A stretch of DNA of 10,393 bases from UBA1557 sp041675185. Lineage in GTDB: Bacteria > Patescibacteriota > Patescibacteriia > Magasanikbacterales > UBA922. Where the stretch lies: assembly GCA_041675185.1 (NCBI GenBank), contig JBAYUH010000027.1, forward strand, positions 1 to 10,393, read 5' to 3'. The notes beneath the pieces are model-generated. The model did not search any database and was not told where the DNA came from. It was given only the letters and a program-made list of their open reading frames with translations. Below, one piece after another: positions 1-5,853 of this stretch. The stretch's first letter is position 1, and every line of letters begins with the position of its first letter. The translations under genes and the position numbers were made by a program.

Positions 1-785
1 CTTGGTCAAAACCTAGTAATGTCTATATTCCAACCGGAGGTAATAAGATTACTCTGCTCAAACCTGATGGGGCTAGTTGTACAACAGCTACACAATGCCT
101 TAGTGGAATATGTACGGGTAGTATCTGTGTACCACCTCCTTGTGCATATCAAACTTCAGTAGTGTATTCAAGCGTAACTTATCCACTTGTAACTATCGGC
201 ACCCAATGTTGGTTCTCTCAAAATCTCAATGTTGGAACCATGCTTGCTTCTGCTGCTACCGTGCCATCGAACAACTCACTCATTGAAAAATGGTGTTATT
301 CTAATAGTTCAGGAAACTGTACCACCTACGGTGGTCTCTACACCTGGGCAGAAGCAAACCAACTTGCTACTACCTGTAACACTACTTCTTGTACTCCCTC
401 CACCCCCTCTCAAGGAATCTGCCCTTCTGGGTGGCATATTCCTACAGATACTGAGATTAAAACACTTGAATCTTACCTTGGTATGTGTGCAGGAGCCACT
501 TTAGATTGTGTGGATTATTCAGCAGGTGGATACCGTGGGGTTGCGGCAACAGTTGGAACTAAGCTTAAATCGGGTGGCTCCTCGGGATTCAATTTCCTCC
601 TTGCCGGCTACCGTTACACGGATAACTACTTCGCCGCTCAAGGCTCGAACGGTTTCCTCTGGTCTGCGTCTCCGACTTCTGCCACGGATGCGTGGTCCCG
701 CTACGTCGACTTAAGCAATGCGGGAGTCAACCGCTTCAGCACCTCCAAGGCGCGCGGGTTTTCCGTTCGTTGTCTGAAGGATTGA
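1..785 (+). CDS. FISUMP-domain (Fibrobacter succinogenes major paralogous type) surface protein, C-terminal 260 residues; 5' truncated by window edge
   Basis: The reading frame is open from base 3 to the TGA at 783-785, so the gene enters from outside the window. The GTG at 162 is internal (Val54 of the visible part). Fragment residues 22-47 hold a regularly spaced Cys module (C27, C32, C37, C42, C47) that looks like a small disulfide-linked repeat. Residues ~60-260 match the FISUMP pattern (TIGR02145-like, C-type-lectin-like fold by family knowledge): a TIGTQCWFSQNLNVGT segment, a YGGLYTWAEA segment, CPSGWHIPTD, and the terminal GFSVRCLKD. The many Cys residues imply an exported, oxidised protein; the signal peptide would lie upstream of the window. 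Ligand and partner are unknown, but binding or adhesion on the cell surface is the usual guess. The last ~67 residues are encoded by DNA of very different composition and are annotated separately as a probable DGR variable region. Confidence 0.85.
   Translation, partial: WSKPSNVYIPTGGNKITLLKPDGASCTTATQCLSGICTGSICVPPPCAYQTSVVYSSVTYPLVTIGTQCWFSQNLNVGTMLASAATVPSNNSLIEKWCYSNSSGNCTTYGGLYTWAEANQLATTCNTTSCTPSTPSQGICPSGWHIPTDTEIKTLESYLGMCAGATLDCVDYSAGGYRGVAATVGTKLKSGGSSGFNFLLAGYRYTDNYFAAQGSNGFLWSASPTSATDAWSRYVDLSNAGVNRFSTSKARGFSVRCLKD
582..782 (+). other. Probable variable region (VR) of a diversity-generating retroelement, at the 3' end of the FISUMP gene
   Basis: By hand count, 601-780 has 106 G+C of 180 (59%), against 84 of 180 (47%) in 241-420 of the same gene and about 30% in neighbouring genes. 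About 28 of the ~63 codons from 603 on end in C. At sites where FISUMP relatives commonly carry Asn, the codons read ttc-agc-acc-tcc (F245-S248 of the fragment), tac, gac, agc and cgc. Each is AAC altered only in its first two bases, which is what adenine-directed mutagenic retrohoming leaves behind. The invariant end (GFSVRCLKD then stop) sits where the homing initiation sequence normally lies. No template repeat or reverse transcriptase is present here, so the call rests on composition and codon pattern alone. Confidence 0.6.
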
Positions 786-816
786 TAAATAAAAAAACAA
801 ATAAATAATTTAAAAT

Positions 817-1149
817 ATGTACAAAGAAGGAGAGAAGCCAAACTTTGGTGAAAAAAATTGGAACAAACCACAAGAACTTTTGACATATTTATTAGATATA
901 CAAAAAAATAATACAAAATATTCACAAGAAATACAGGAACTTATCAAAAATTTGCAAATTGAATTATCAAAATATCCGACAATATTATTGACCAAGAGTA
1001 AGGCAAGTAGACCAGCCACTTTTGCAACAAAACACTTTGATATTATGTCAAAAAAAATTACCGAATTACGCCAAATACTTCTTGTTCAAAATCTTGGTGA
1101 TTCAGAATTATCACAAATTTTGACTACAGTACACAACAATATTAAGTAA
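817..1149 (+). CDS. Small uncharacterised helical protein (110 aa) downstream of the FISUMP gene
   Basis: I do not recognise this protein. It starts at an ATG 31 bases after the FISUMP stop and has no Shine-Dalgarno sequence (A/T-rich lead-in aatttaaaat). It is hydrophilic and Lys/Glu/Gln/Asn-rich (about 16 Lys+Arg against 12 Asp+Glu), with no signal peptide or membrane segment. Heptad-like Leu/Ile spacing around residues 19-52 and 75-108 suggests two helical hairpins. Its low G+C resembles the housekeeping genes and contrasts strongly with the DNA just upstream. The place directly after a DGR target gene is where accessory Avd-type helical-bundle proteins are often encoded. Size and predicted helicity would fit, but I see none of the sequence features of the Avd / S23 four-helix family, so that link is speculation. 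Confidence 0.6.
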   Translation: MYKEGEKPNFGEKNWNKPQELLTYLLDIQKNNTKYSQEIQELIKNLQIELSKYPTILLTKSKASRPATFATKHFDIMSKKITELRQILLVQNLGDSELSQILTTVHNNIK

Positions 1150-1222
1150 ACTCATAACTTGATATTACTGCCAAAATAGTTTAGAATAATATAAGTAAAC
1201 TTTAATACGTTTATAATTTTTA

Positions 1223-1231
1223 TGGTATAAT
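1223..1231 (+). promoter_or_regulatory. Extended -10 promoter for glyA-tsaE (TGG-TATAAT)
   Basis: The TATAAT hexamer at 1226-1231 is a perfect -10, immediately preceded by TGG (extended -10). No convincing -35 lies 17 bases upstream; tttaat at 1201-1206 is 19 bases away. A start site near 1238 would give a leader of about 70 bases before the glyA ATG. The same TGG-TATAAT arrangement stands ahead of pyrG. The rest of 1150-1308 holds no gene, only AT-rich DNA with a 9-base direct repeat (aagtaaact at 1144-1152 and 1193-1201). Confidence 0.6.
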
Positions 1232-1308
1232 TCCAAAAATATCAATTTTAATTACCAACATCTGTGTCTCCACTCGTACACACTTGTATTATTCTAATTT
1301 CCCAAAAT

Positions 1309-2556
1309 ATGAACAAACAATCTCTAAAAAATTTTGATCCTCAAATAAAAGAAGCTATCAGCAAAGAACTAAGACGCCAAGAAGAAGGATTAGAGATGAT
1401 CCCCTCAGAAAATTTTGTTTCTCTTGCTGTCTTAGAGTCTCTTGGGTCAATACTTACCAACAAATATTCCGAAGGTTATCCAGGCAAAAGATACTATGGT
1501 GGTTGTGAATATATTGATATTGTAGAACAACTTGCAATAGATCGAGCCAAACAAATTTTTGGTGCTGAACATGTCAATGTCCAGCCACTTTCTGGAGCAC
1601 CAGCCAATATTGCTGTTTATTTTGCACTACTCAAACCAGGAGATACAATTTTGGGTATGGACTTGTCACATGGTGGACATCTTACTCATGGACATCCTGT
1701 CACTCACATGACCAAAGTTTTCAACTTCATTAGATACAAAACCAATGCTGAAGGAAAAATAGATTTAGACAATTTACGCCAAATGGCTTTAGACCACAAA
1801 CCAAAATTAATCCTAGTTGGCTATAGTGCCTATTCACGTGAAATAGAATATGAAAAAATAAAAGCTATTGCTGATGAAGTGGAAGCTATGACTATGGCTG
1901 ATATCGCCCACATCGCTGGACTTATTGCTGGTGGACAAATGAATAATCCTGTACCAATTTTCGATGTTGTGACTACTACCACTCACAAGACTTTGCGTGG
2001 TCCTCGTGGTGGTATGATAATGTGCAAAGAAAAATTTGCCAAACAAATAGACAAATCAGTTTTTCCAGGTTTTCAAGGTGGCCCTCACGAAAACAATATT
2101 GCTGCCAAAGCTATAGCTTTTAAAGAAGCTTTGGAACCAGAATTCAAAGAATATACTATCCAAATAAAAAAGAATGCCAAAGTTTTGGAAAGTAAATTTA
2201 GAGAAATGAATTACAAACTTATGTTTGGTGGCACTGACAATCACTTACTACTTATTGATGTTACTTCCAAAGGTGTGACTGGTGCAGAAGCTGAAAAAGC
2301 TTTGGACAAAGCTGGAATTACAGTCAACAAAAATATGATCCCAGACGATCCACGCAGTCCTATGGATCCAAGTGGTATAAGACTTGGCACTCCAGCCTTG
2401 ACTACTCGCGGTTTCAAAGAAGCTGAGATGGAAATAGTAGCTAGTATGATCGATCGAGCTATTATCAATTTCAAAAATGATGAAGAATTAGAAAAAATTA
2501 GATTGGAAGTAAAAGAACTAACTAGTAAATTTCCTCTATATCCTGAACTAGCATAA
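1309..2556 (+). CDS. glyA: Serine hydroxymethyltransferase
   Basis: This PLP enzyme interconverts serine + tetrahydrofolate with glycine + 5,10-methylene-THF in the cytosol, supplying one-carbon units for thymidylate, purines and formyl-Met. The 415 residues match the family length (about 417). Visible landmarks are the N-terminal IPSENF (31-36) and NKYSEGYPGKRYYGG (51-65), SGAPAN (95-100), the PLP-ring pair D198/H201 in MADIAHIAGL, the Schiff-base lysine K227 in TTTTHKTLRGPRGG, and the carboxylate-binding R358 in SGIRLGTPA. I chose the ATG at 1309: the in-frame GTG at 1264 would add 15 residues with no family counterpart, and the protein from 1309 begins just where relatives do. There is no Shine-Dalgarno sequence. 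tsaE starts 3 bases after the stop, so the two probably share one mRNA from the promoter at 1226. Nothing essential is missing. Confidence 0.97.
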   Translation: MNKQSLKNFDPQIKEAISKELRRQEEGLEMIPSENFVSLAVLESLGSILTNKYSEGYPGKRYYGGCEYIDIVEQLAIDRAKQIFGAEHVNVQPLSGAPANIAVYFALLKPGDTILGMDLSHGGHLTHGHPVTHMTKVFNFIRYKTNAEGKIDLDNLRQMALDHKPKLILVGYSAYSREIEYEKIKAIADEVEAMTMADIAHIAGLIAGGQMNNPVPIFDVVTTTTHKTLRGPRGGMIMCKEKFAKQIDKSVFPGFQGGPHENNIAAKAIAFKEALEPEFKEYTIQIKKNAKVLESKFREMNYKLMFGGTDNHLLLIDVTSKGVTGAEAEKALDKAGITVNKNMIPDDPRSPMDPSGIRLGTPALTTRGFKEAEMEIVASMIDRAIINFKNDEELEKIRLEVKELTSKFPLYPELA

Positions 2557-2559
2557 ATT

Positions 2560-2985
2560 ATGAAATTTGAAACAAATACAAATGAAGAAATGATTGCTCT
2601 TGGTGAAAAAATTTCCAAAAATTTAGTAGGTGGAGATATTGTATTACTCCAAGGAGAACTTGGTGCTGGTAAAACTACCATCACAAAAGGTATTGCCAAA
2701 GGACTAAAAATTTCTGATGAAATAGTTAGTCCTACTTTTACTATTATGAATGTTTATGAAAATGGAAAATTAGTTCATATAGATACTTATCGTTTAGAAA
2801 ATGCCAACGACTTAATAGAAATAGGTGTTGAAGATTATTTGGGTCAACCAAATACTATTACAATTATTGAATGGCCAGAAAAAATAAAAAATATATTAAA
2901 AAACAAAAAAACAATAGAAATTTCTATTGTTAAACAAGATAATAATAGTCGTGAGATTAGTATTACACCAAACAAAGTAGGTTAA
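2560..2985 (+). CDS. tsaE: tRNA threonylcarbamoyladenosine biosynthesis ATPase TsaE
   Basis: TsaE is the ATPase partner of the TsaB-TsaD complex, which transfers threonylcarbamoyl from TsaC/TsaC2-made threonylcarbamoyl-AMP to A37 of ANN-decoding tRNAs (t6A). It is 141 residues, near the family norm of about 150. A P-loop GELGAGKTT spans residues 32-40, SPTFT (57-61) follows as the switch-like element, HIDTYRL (73-79) carries the conserved Asp, and IIEWPEK (102-108) is the family's signature E-W-P motif. It begins 3 bases after glyA with no ribosome binding site, so translation is probably coupled to glyA or depends on the AT-rich start context. The other t6A genes are not in the window. The 74 bases to the convergent queH (2986-3059) hold no gene, only a weak hairpin discussed under rejected items. 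Confidence 0.95.
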   Translation: MKFETNTNEEMIALGEKISKNLVGGDIVLLQGELGAGKTTITKGIAKGLKISDEIVSPTFTIMNVYENGKLVHIDTYRLENANDLIEIGVEDYLGQPNTITIIEWPEKIKNILKNKKTIEISIVKQDNNSREISITPNKVG

Positions 2986-3059
2986 GGAATAGAGAACGTA
3001 AGTTCGCTATGCCATGTCCTCTTGGCAAACTGACGTTTACCACTCCTACTATCATAAAA

Positions 3060-3632
3060 TTATTTTCCTTTCTCTTTTATCTTTGCTTTCCAAAGTTTCT
3101 TATCACGAAGAGAATAAACACAACCACAATAATCTTGTCTATAAATATTCATATCACCAACAAGTTTATTACTCCTCTCTTGTCTTCCCTTCTTCTTCCA
3201 ATCTTCATCATAATATTCTACACTATATTTCTCTTGCAAAGAAAGACCAATCGGATTAATTACATCTGATCTCTTGTTGCGACCAAAAGTCAGACTACTG
3301 GACCAAATATCAAAATTATTTTCCTTAGCATATTGTACAGCTTTAGCCATACGCATTTCAAAGCAAATACTACAACGATTACCACCTTCTGGCTCTTGAA
3401 CTAAACCACGAACTTTTTCATACCAATTTTGTGGATCATAATCAGCGTCAATCATCTTTATTCCCCACTGTTTACAAACTTTTATCACTTGTTCCTTACG
3501 TTTCAAATATTCTGTTTGTGGATGAATATTTGGATTATAAAAAAAGACAGTCACGTCAAATTGTGATTTCAACTCTTCTATAATCGCGATACTACATGGA
3601 GCACAACAAGTATGCAACAAGAATTTTTTCAT
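3060..3632 (-). CDS. queH: Epoxyqueuosine reductase QueH (DUF208 family)
   Basis: QueH reduces epoxyqueuosine to queuosine at wobble position 34 of tRNAs with GUN anticodons, replacing the cobalamin-dependent QueG. The 190-residue protein has the diagnostic cysteine and metal pattern: HTCCAPCS (H7, C9, C10, C13), NRCSICFEMR (C87, C90) and DYCGCVYS (C169, C171). These provide the Fe-S and mononuclear iron ligands described for the family. The start was set at the ATG at 3632, because the family begins at MKKxLLHxCCAPCS. The upstream in-frame ATG at 3668 would add 12 residues translated from the loop and arm of an inverted repeat. A TATAAT lies on this strand three bases before the ATG, so a very short leader is possible. 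It follows rarA with a 95-base gap and could be read through from it. No tgt, queA or other queuosine gene is in view. Confidence 0.93.
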   Translation of the reverse strand: MKKFLLHTCCAPCSIAIIEELKSQFDVTVFFYNPNIHPQTEYLKRKEQVIKVCKQWGIKMIDADYDPQNWYEKVRGLVQEPEGGNRCSICFEMRMAKAVQYAKENNFDIWSSSLTFGRNKRSDVINPIGLSLQEKYSVEYYDEDWKKKGRQERSNKLVGDMNIYRQDYCGCVYSLRDKKLWKAKIKEKGK

Positions 3633-3644
3633 AAAATTATAGAA

Positions 3645-3687
3645 CACATAACACATATCACGTAACAAATTTGATATGTGTTATGTG
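3645..3687. repeat. Perfect 16-bp inverted repeat between rarA and queH
   Basis: Arms at 3645-3660 and 3672-3687 are exact reverse complements around an 11-base loop. Part of the arm (gatatgtg) recurs directly at 3673-3680 and 3687-3694, so the element is internally repetitive. Neither side has a clean T-run. On the - strand the arm is followed by ttctataatttt, so weak termination after rarA is possible but not convincing. The mix of inverted and direct copies suggests a dispersed palindromic intergenic element rather than an operator for one gene. Confidence 0.65.
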
Positions 3688-3727
3688 ATATGTGGTACGC
3701 GATTAAACTTTGAAAATTAATAGAATA

Positions 3728-4948
3728 TTAATTAAAATAATTACGATTTTCAAGCTCTGGCGGTAAATAATCTTGGTCAACTTCCCCTTCAAAATCTGGA
3801 TTATATTTGTAATCTTTACCATAACCAATATTCTTCATAAATTTTGTCGGTGCATTACGAAGATGTATTGGCACCCCCAAATTGGAAGTATTCTTGGCAT
3901 CCTCCGCTGCTTTACCATAAGCACTATAGAGCAAATTAGATTTTTTGGATTTCGCACAATATACCACAGCTTGAGCAAGATGTACACTACACTCTGGCAT
4001 ACCGAGTTTATGACAAGCATCATAAGCTGTATTGGCTTGAATCATAGCTTCACTATTGGCCATACCAATATCTTCACTCGCAAAACGCAAAACCCGACGA
4101 GCAACATAAAGTGGATCTATTCCTCCCTCAAGCATTCTAGCCATCCAATACAAAGCAGCATTGGCATCACTACCACGCATAGATTTGTGTAAAGCTGAAA
4201 TAATATTATAAAATTCTTCACCTTTTTTGTCGAACACTAGATGTGTTCGTTGTAATGCTTCCTTGATATCCTCTTTATATAATTTTGTTATTAGAATATT
4301 CTTTTTGTATTTAGCACGAAAAGCTAATTCAAGAGCATTCAAAGCTGAACGCGCATCACCTTGACTTAGATCAGCTAATAATTCCAAAACTTCCATATCT
4401 AATTCAATCTGAAAATTTCCCAATCCCCTATCTTTGTCAAACAAAGCATGTTGTAAAAGTTTTACAACATCAGAAATTTCCAATTTCTTCAAAATAAAAA
4501 CTCTAGAACGTGATAGAAGTGGTCCAATAATTTCAAAACTTGGATTTTCAGTGGTCGCCCCAATCATAATAATACTACCCTTTTCTACATAAGGAAGAAG
4601 TGTATCTTGTTGAGCCTTGTTCCAACGATGAATCTCGTCTACAAACAAAACTGTCTTTTTATTATTTTCTAATAAATTATTTTCTGCTTCTTTGACAGCT
4701 TTCAATAAATCTTTTTTACCACTCTCTACAGCTGACAAACCTACAAAATTAGCTTTGGTAGACTGAGCAATGATATAAGCCAAACTAGTCTTTCCTACCC
4801 CAGGAGGACCCCAAAAAACAAGCGAAGATAGCTGATCAGTTTCAATCAGCTTGCGCAAAAGTTTACCCTCTCCAACGATTTCTTCTTGCCCAAAGAATTC
4901 GTCAAAGTTGGTAGGTCGCATTTTGTCAGCCAATGGTCTATTTTCCAT
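3728..4948 (-). CDS. rarA: Replication-associated recombination protein A (RarA/MgsA AAA+ ATPase)
   Basis: RarA is a tetrameric clamp-loader-like AAA+ ATPase acting at stalled replication forks; it interacts with SSB and affects DNA ends and gaps. At 406 residues it is close to the usual 410-450. The order is: N-terminal PLADKMRPTNFDEFFGQ, Walker A GPPGVGKT (47-54), Walker B FVDEIHR (102-108), sensor 1 GATTENPSFE (130-139), arginine-finger region LLSRSRV (144-150), sensor 2 in GDARSALNALE (198-207), and the family-specific tetramerisation/C-terminal part with SDANAALYWMARML (260-273), RRVLRFASEDIG (284-295) and DQDYLPPEL (391-399). The ATG at 4948 fits the family's start and has no Shine-Dalgarno sequence. 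Its leader contains a small hairpin (4997-5014). queH follows downstream on the same strand after an inverted repeat. Confidence 0.96.
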   Translation of the reverse strand: MENRPLADKMRPTNFDEFFGQEEIVGEGKLLRKLIETDQLSSLVFWGPPGVGKTSLAYIIAQSTKANFVGLSAVESGKKDLLKAVKEAENNLLENNKKTVLFVDEIHRWNKAQQDTLLPYVEKGSIIMIGATTENPSFEIIGPLLSRSRVFILKKLEISDVVKLLQHALFDKDRGLGNFQIELDMEVLELLADLSQGDARSALNALELAFRAKYKKNILITKLYKEDIKEALQRTHLVFDKKGEEFYNIISALHKSMRGSDANAALYWMARMLEGGIDPLYVARRVLRFASEDIGMANSEAMIQANTAYDACHKLGMPECSVHLAQAVVYCAKSKKSNLLYSAYGKAAEDAKNTSNLGVPIHLRNAPTKFMKNIGYGKDYKYNPDFEGEVDQDYLPPELENRNYFN

Positions 4949-4996
4949 ATTAAGTCAATTAATCCTGAACCAGCGAAACACGGCATGAGAATCTCT

Positions 4997-5014
4997 ACCT
5001 GTCAGCAGACAGGT
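4997..5014. repeat. Short perfect hairpin in the rarA leader (7-bp stem, 4-base loop)
   Basis: Arms acctgtc (4997-5003) and gacaggt (5008-5014) flank agca. It lies at the start of the predicted rarA transcript. No T-run follows in either direction, so it is not a terminator. The flanking 4950-5000 is more G+C-rich than the rest of the gap and may be part of a dispersed intergenic element; a genome-wide self-comparison would decide. Confidence 0.5.
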
Positions 5015-5020
5015 TTCTTA

Positions 5021-5049
5021 AGATTAACATTTTAAAAAGTAATTTACAA
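5021..5049 (-). promoter_or_regulatory. Possible promoter for rarA
   Basis: On the - strand TTGTAA (5044-5049) is separated by exactly 17 bases from TAATCT (5021-5026), which is preceded by TGt (extended -10). The -10 matches only 3 of 6 consensus bases. It would start transcription near 5014, giving a ~66-base leader that opens with the 4997-5014 hairpin. Its position just past the terminator at 5055 makes an independent start plausible. Confidence 0.3.
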
Positions 5050-5054
5050 GTAAT

Positions 5055-5082
5055 AAAAACAGACTATTACTAGTCTGTTTTT
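5055..5082 (-). terminator. Intrinsic terminator (12-bp stem, TTAC loop on the + strand)
   Basis: Arms 5055-5066 and 5071-5082 pair perfectly. Poly-A and poly-T ends make it work in both directions. On the - strand it closes the predicted RNA gene at 5055-5281; the T-run on the + strand (5078-5083) is equally good, but no + strand gene precedes it. Confidence 0.8.
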
Positions 5083-5281
5083 TATTTATTGGGGGACCGG
5101 GGTCGCAGAGTGTGATTGTTTGGAAAAACAATCAAACTTGCGATCCCCAGTTGGAGAACTTCCTTTTTGTGGTGGCTGTCGTAGCCGGCGTCACTTAGGA
5201 AGTCCAAGTTTGGACGTGTGACTAACCAAGCGAACTTGGTAAGTGCAACTTGTGTTCTTGCCGGTGCAAAAACCCAAACTT
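5055..5281 (-). ncRNA. Candidate structured non-coding RNA (~227 nt), family not recognised
   Basis: A near-consensus promoter (5288-5316) and an intrinsic terminator (5055-5082) bracket a stretch that is G+C-rich for this genome and has no credible ORF. The - strand RNA can form several helices: ACCAAG-UUCG-CUUGGU (5240-5225); GUCAC/GUGAC (5222-5218 with 5194-5190) enclosing GUCCA-AACU-UGGAC (5215-5202); GGCU/AGCC (5186-5174); and a long arm of GGGG/CCCC plus UCGCA/UGCGA, then a 9-bp UGAUUGUUU/AAACAAUCA helix (5148-5099). An ACCGG near the 5' end can pair with CCGGU near the 3' end. An alternative AGGAAGU/ACUUCCU pairing hints at a pseudoknot or switch. I find no tmRNA tag or tRNA-like ends, no SRP GGAAGCAGC core, and no RNase P consensus. 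It could be a divergent known RNA or a lineage-specific one. Confidence 0.6.
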
Positions 5282-5287
5282 ACTCTT

Positions 5288-5316
5288 ATTAAATCACCAG
5301 AAAACAATTCTGTCAA
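5288..5316 (-). promoter_or_regulatory. Strong promoter for the structured RNA (TTGACA-N17-TTTAAT)
   Basis: On the - strand the -35 is a perfect TTGACA (5311-5316), the spacer is 17 bases, and TTTAAT (5288-5293) matches 5 of 6 consensus bases with TGa directly before it (extended -10). Predicted start is about 5281. This is the best promoter in the window, although no protein gene follows it for over 300 bases. Confidence 0.75.
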
Positions 5317-5341
5317 TAGTTGATAACTTTTTTTATAAAAC

Positions 5342-5365
5342 AAAAAAACACCTTTGAGAGATGTT
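5342..5365 (-). terminator. Probable intrinsic terminator of the small gene 5438-5770
   Basis: On the - strand AACAUC (5365-5360) pairs with GGUGUU (5352-5347), including one G-U, around a 7-base loop, followed by a run of seven T (5348-5342). The stem is short, so this is a moderate call. It stands between the small gene and the next promoter. The 5366-5437 stretch also holds a longer, wobble-containing stem (13 bp) without a T-run. Confidence 0.5.
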
Positions 5366-5437
5366 ATATAAATGTGTGTGTTTGAGAGTCCGTATTTGCT
5401 TGGCACTTAGACTAACAAACACGGACACTTTCGCCCC

Positions 5438-5770
5438 TCAGTCCTTTGGTATATAAACCTTCATACCGAATCTGTCTGCAGACTTCTTCGCATCAAGATA
5501 ATCAACCCTCTCCCAATAAGTTACCCCCTCTTCAACACGTTGTTGAAAAACACCTCCAGTGATTTTGCAGATAATTTCAACTATCGCCTGCATATCAGTA
5601 GGAATGTTTATACAGAGCTTGTTTTGAGGGGTTTGATCCCAACAAATCAACTCTATAATACAACTCAGATTGTGTGGCCACCAATACATAGACACTGTGC
5701 CATTCACGTGGTTATGTTTGACGACGACAATCTGAGACATCTTAAATTTCTCAGATACCTTACTGCGCAT
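5438..5770 (-). CDS. Small uncharacterised protein (~110 aa)
   Basis: I do not recognise this protein. The frame is open on the - strand from a GTG at 5830, but that codon lies between the -35 and -10 of the predicted promoter. I therefore chose the first ATG downstream of it, at 5770; the ATG at 5740 (100 aa) is an alternative. The protein mixes beta-prone hydrophobic stretches (SQIVVV near residue 12, LSCIIELICW near 34-43, AIVEIICKITGGVF near 61-74) with four Cys, a Tyr-Trp-Trp and a basic, charged C-terminus. There is no clear signal peptide or transmembrane helix. Its G+C (43% in 5461-5520 by hand count) is well above that of glyA (30% in 1801-1860), hinting at recent acquisition or different constraint. 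Own promoter and terminator support a monocistronic gene. Confidence 0.55.
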   Translation of the reverse strand: MRSKVSEKFKMSQIVVVKHNHVNGTVSMYWWPHNLSCIIELICWDQTPQNKLCINIPTDMQAIVEIICKITGGVFQQRVEEGVTYWERVDYLDAKKSADRFGMKVYIPKD

Positions 5771-5820
5771 AGAGCATACCCCAGTTTTCGCGGATAAACG
5801 GATTGCCCAAAAGAAATATA

Positions 5821-5849
5821 AAAATAACACAAAAAAACAAAATTGTCAA
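5821..5849 (-). promoter_or_regulatory. Promoter for the small gene 5438-5770 (TTGACA-N17-TATTTT)
   Basis: On the - strand a perfect TTGACA (5844-5849) is followed after 17 bases by TATTTT (5821-5826; 4 of 6 consensus). It lies just downstream of the pyrG terminator. Transcription would begin near 5814, which excludes the GTG at 5830 as the start codon. Confidence 0.55.
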
Positions 5850-5853
5850 TACA

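Noticed and set aside
162..785. GTG at 162 as the start of the FISUMP gene
   Set aside because: The same frame is open to base 3 and encodes a plausible Cys-rich module upstream, so the codon is an internal valine.
1176..1201. agttta/taaact hairpin as a terminator after the 817-1149 gene
   Set aside because: Only six A/T-rich pairs and no T-run.
785..1263. Template repeat for the candidate DGR
   Set aside because: No G+C-rich near-copy of 582-782 is present here or elsewhere in the window; the G+C-rich 5090-5280 stretch does not resemble it.
1264..1308. GTG at 1264 as the glyA start
   Set aside because: It would add 15 residues with no counterpart in the family; the ATG at 1309 matches the normal N-terminus.
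3023..3042. Hairpin tggcaaac-tgac-gtttacca as terminator between tsaE and queH
   Set aside because: The stem has one mismatch and no T-run follows on either strand.
3009..3269. Two overlapping + strand reading frames of 81-86 codons
   Set aside because: They overlap the well-supported queH on the opposite strand, have low-complexity content and no start signals.
3633..3668. ATG at 3668 as the queH start
   Set aside because: The extra 12 residues come from the inverted repeat; the family starts at the ATG at 3632.
5085..5281. tmRNA, SRP RNA or RNase P RNA as identity of the structured RNA
   Set aside because: No tag frame or tRNA-like ends, no SRP core loop, and no conserved RNase P segments were found on either strand; length also fits poorly.
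5191..5406. 71-codon - strand ORF
   Set aside because: It runs across a terminator, a near-consensus promoter and strong RNA helices, and its protein resembles nothing known.
5540..5797. 85-codon + strand ORF
   Set aside because: It is antisense to the better supported 5438-5770 gene and has no promoter or start signal.
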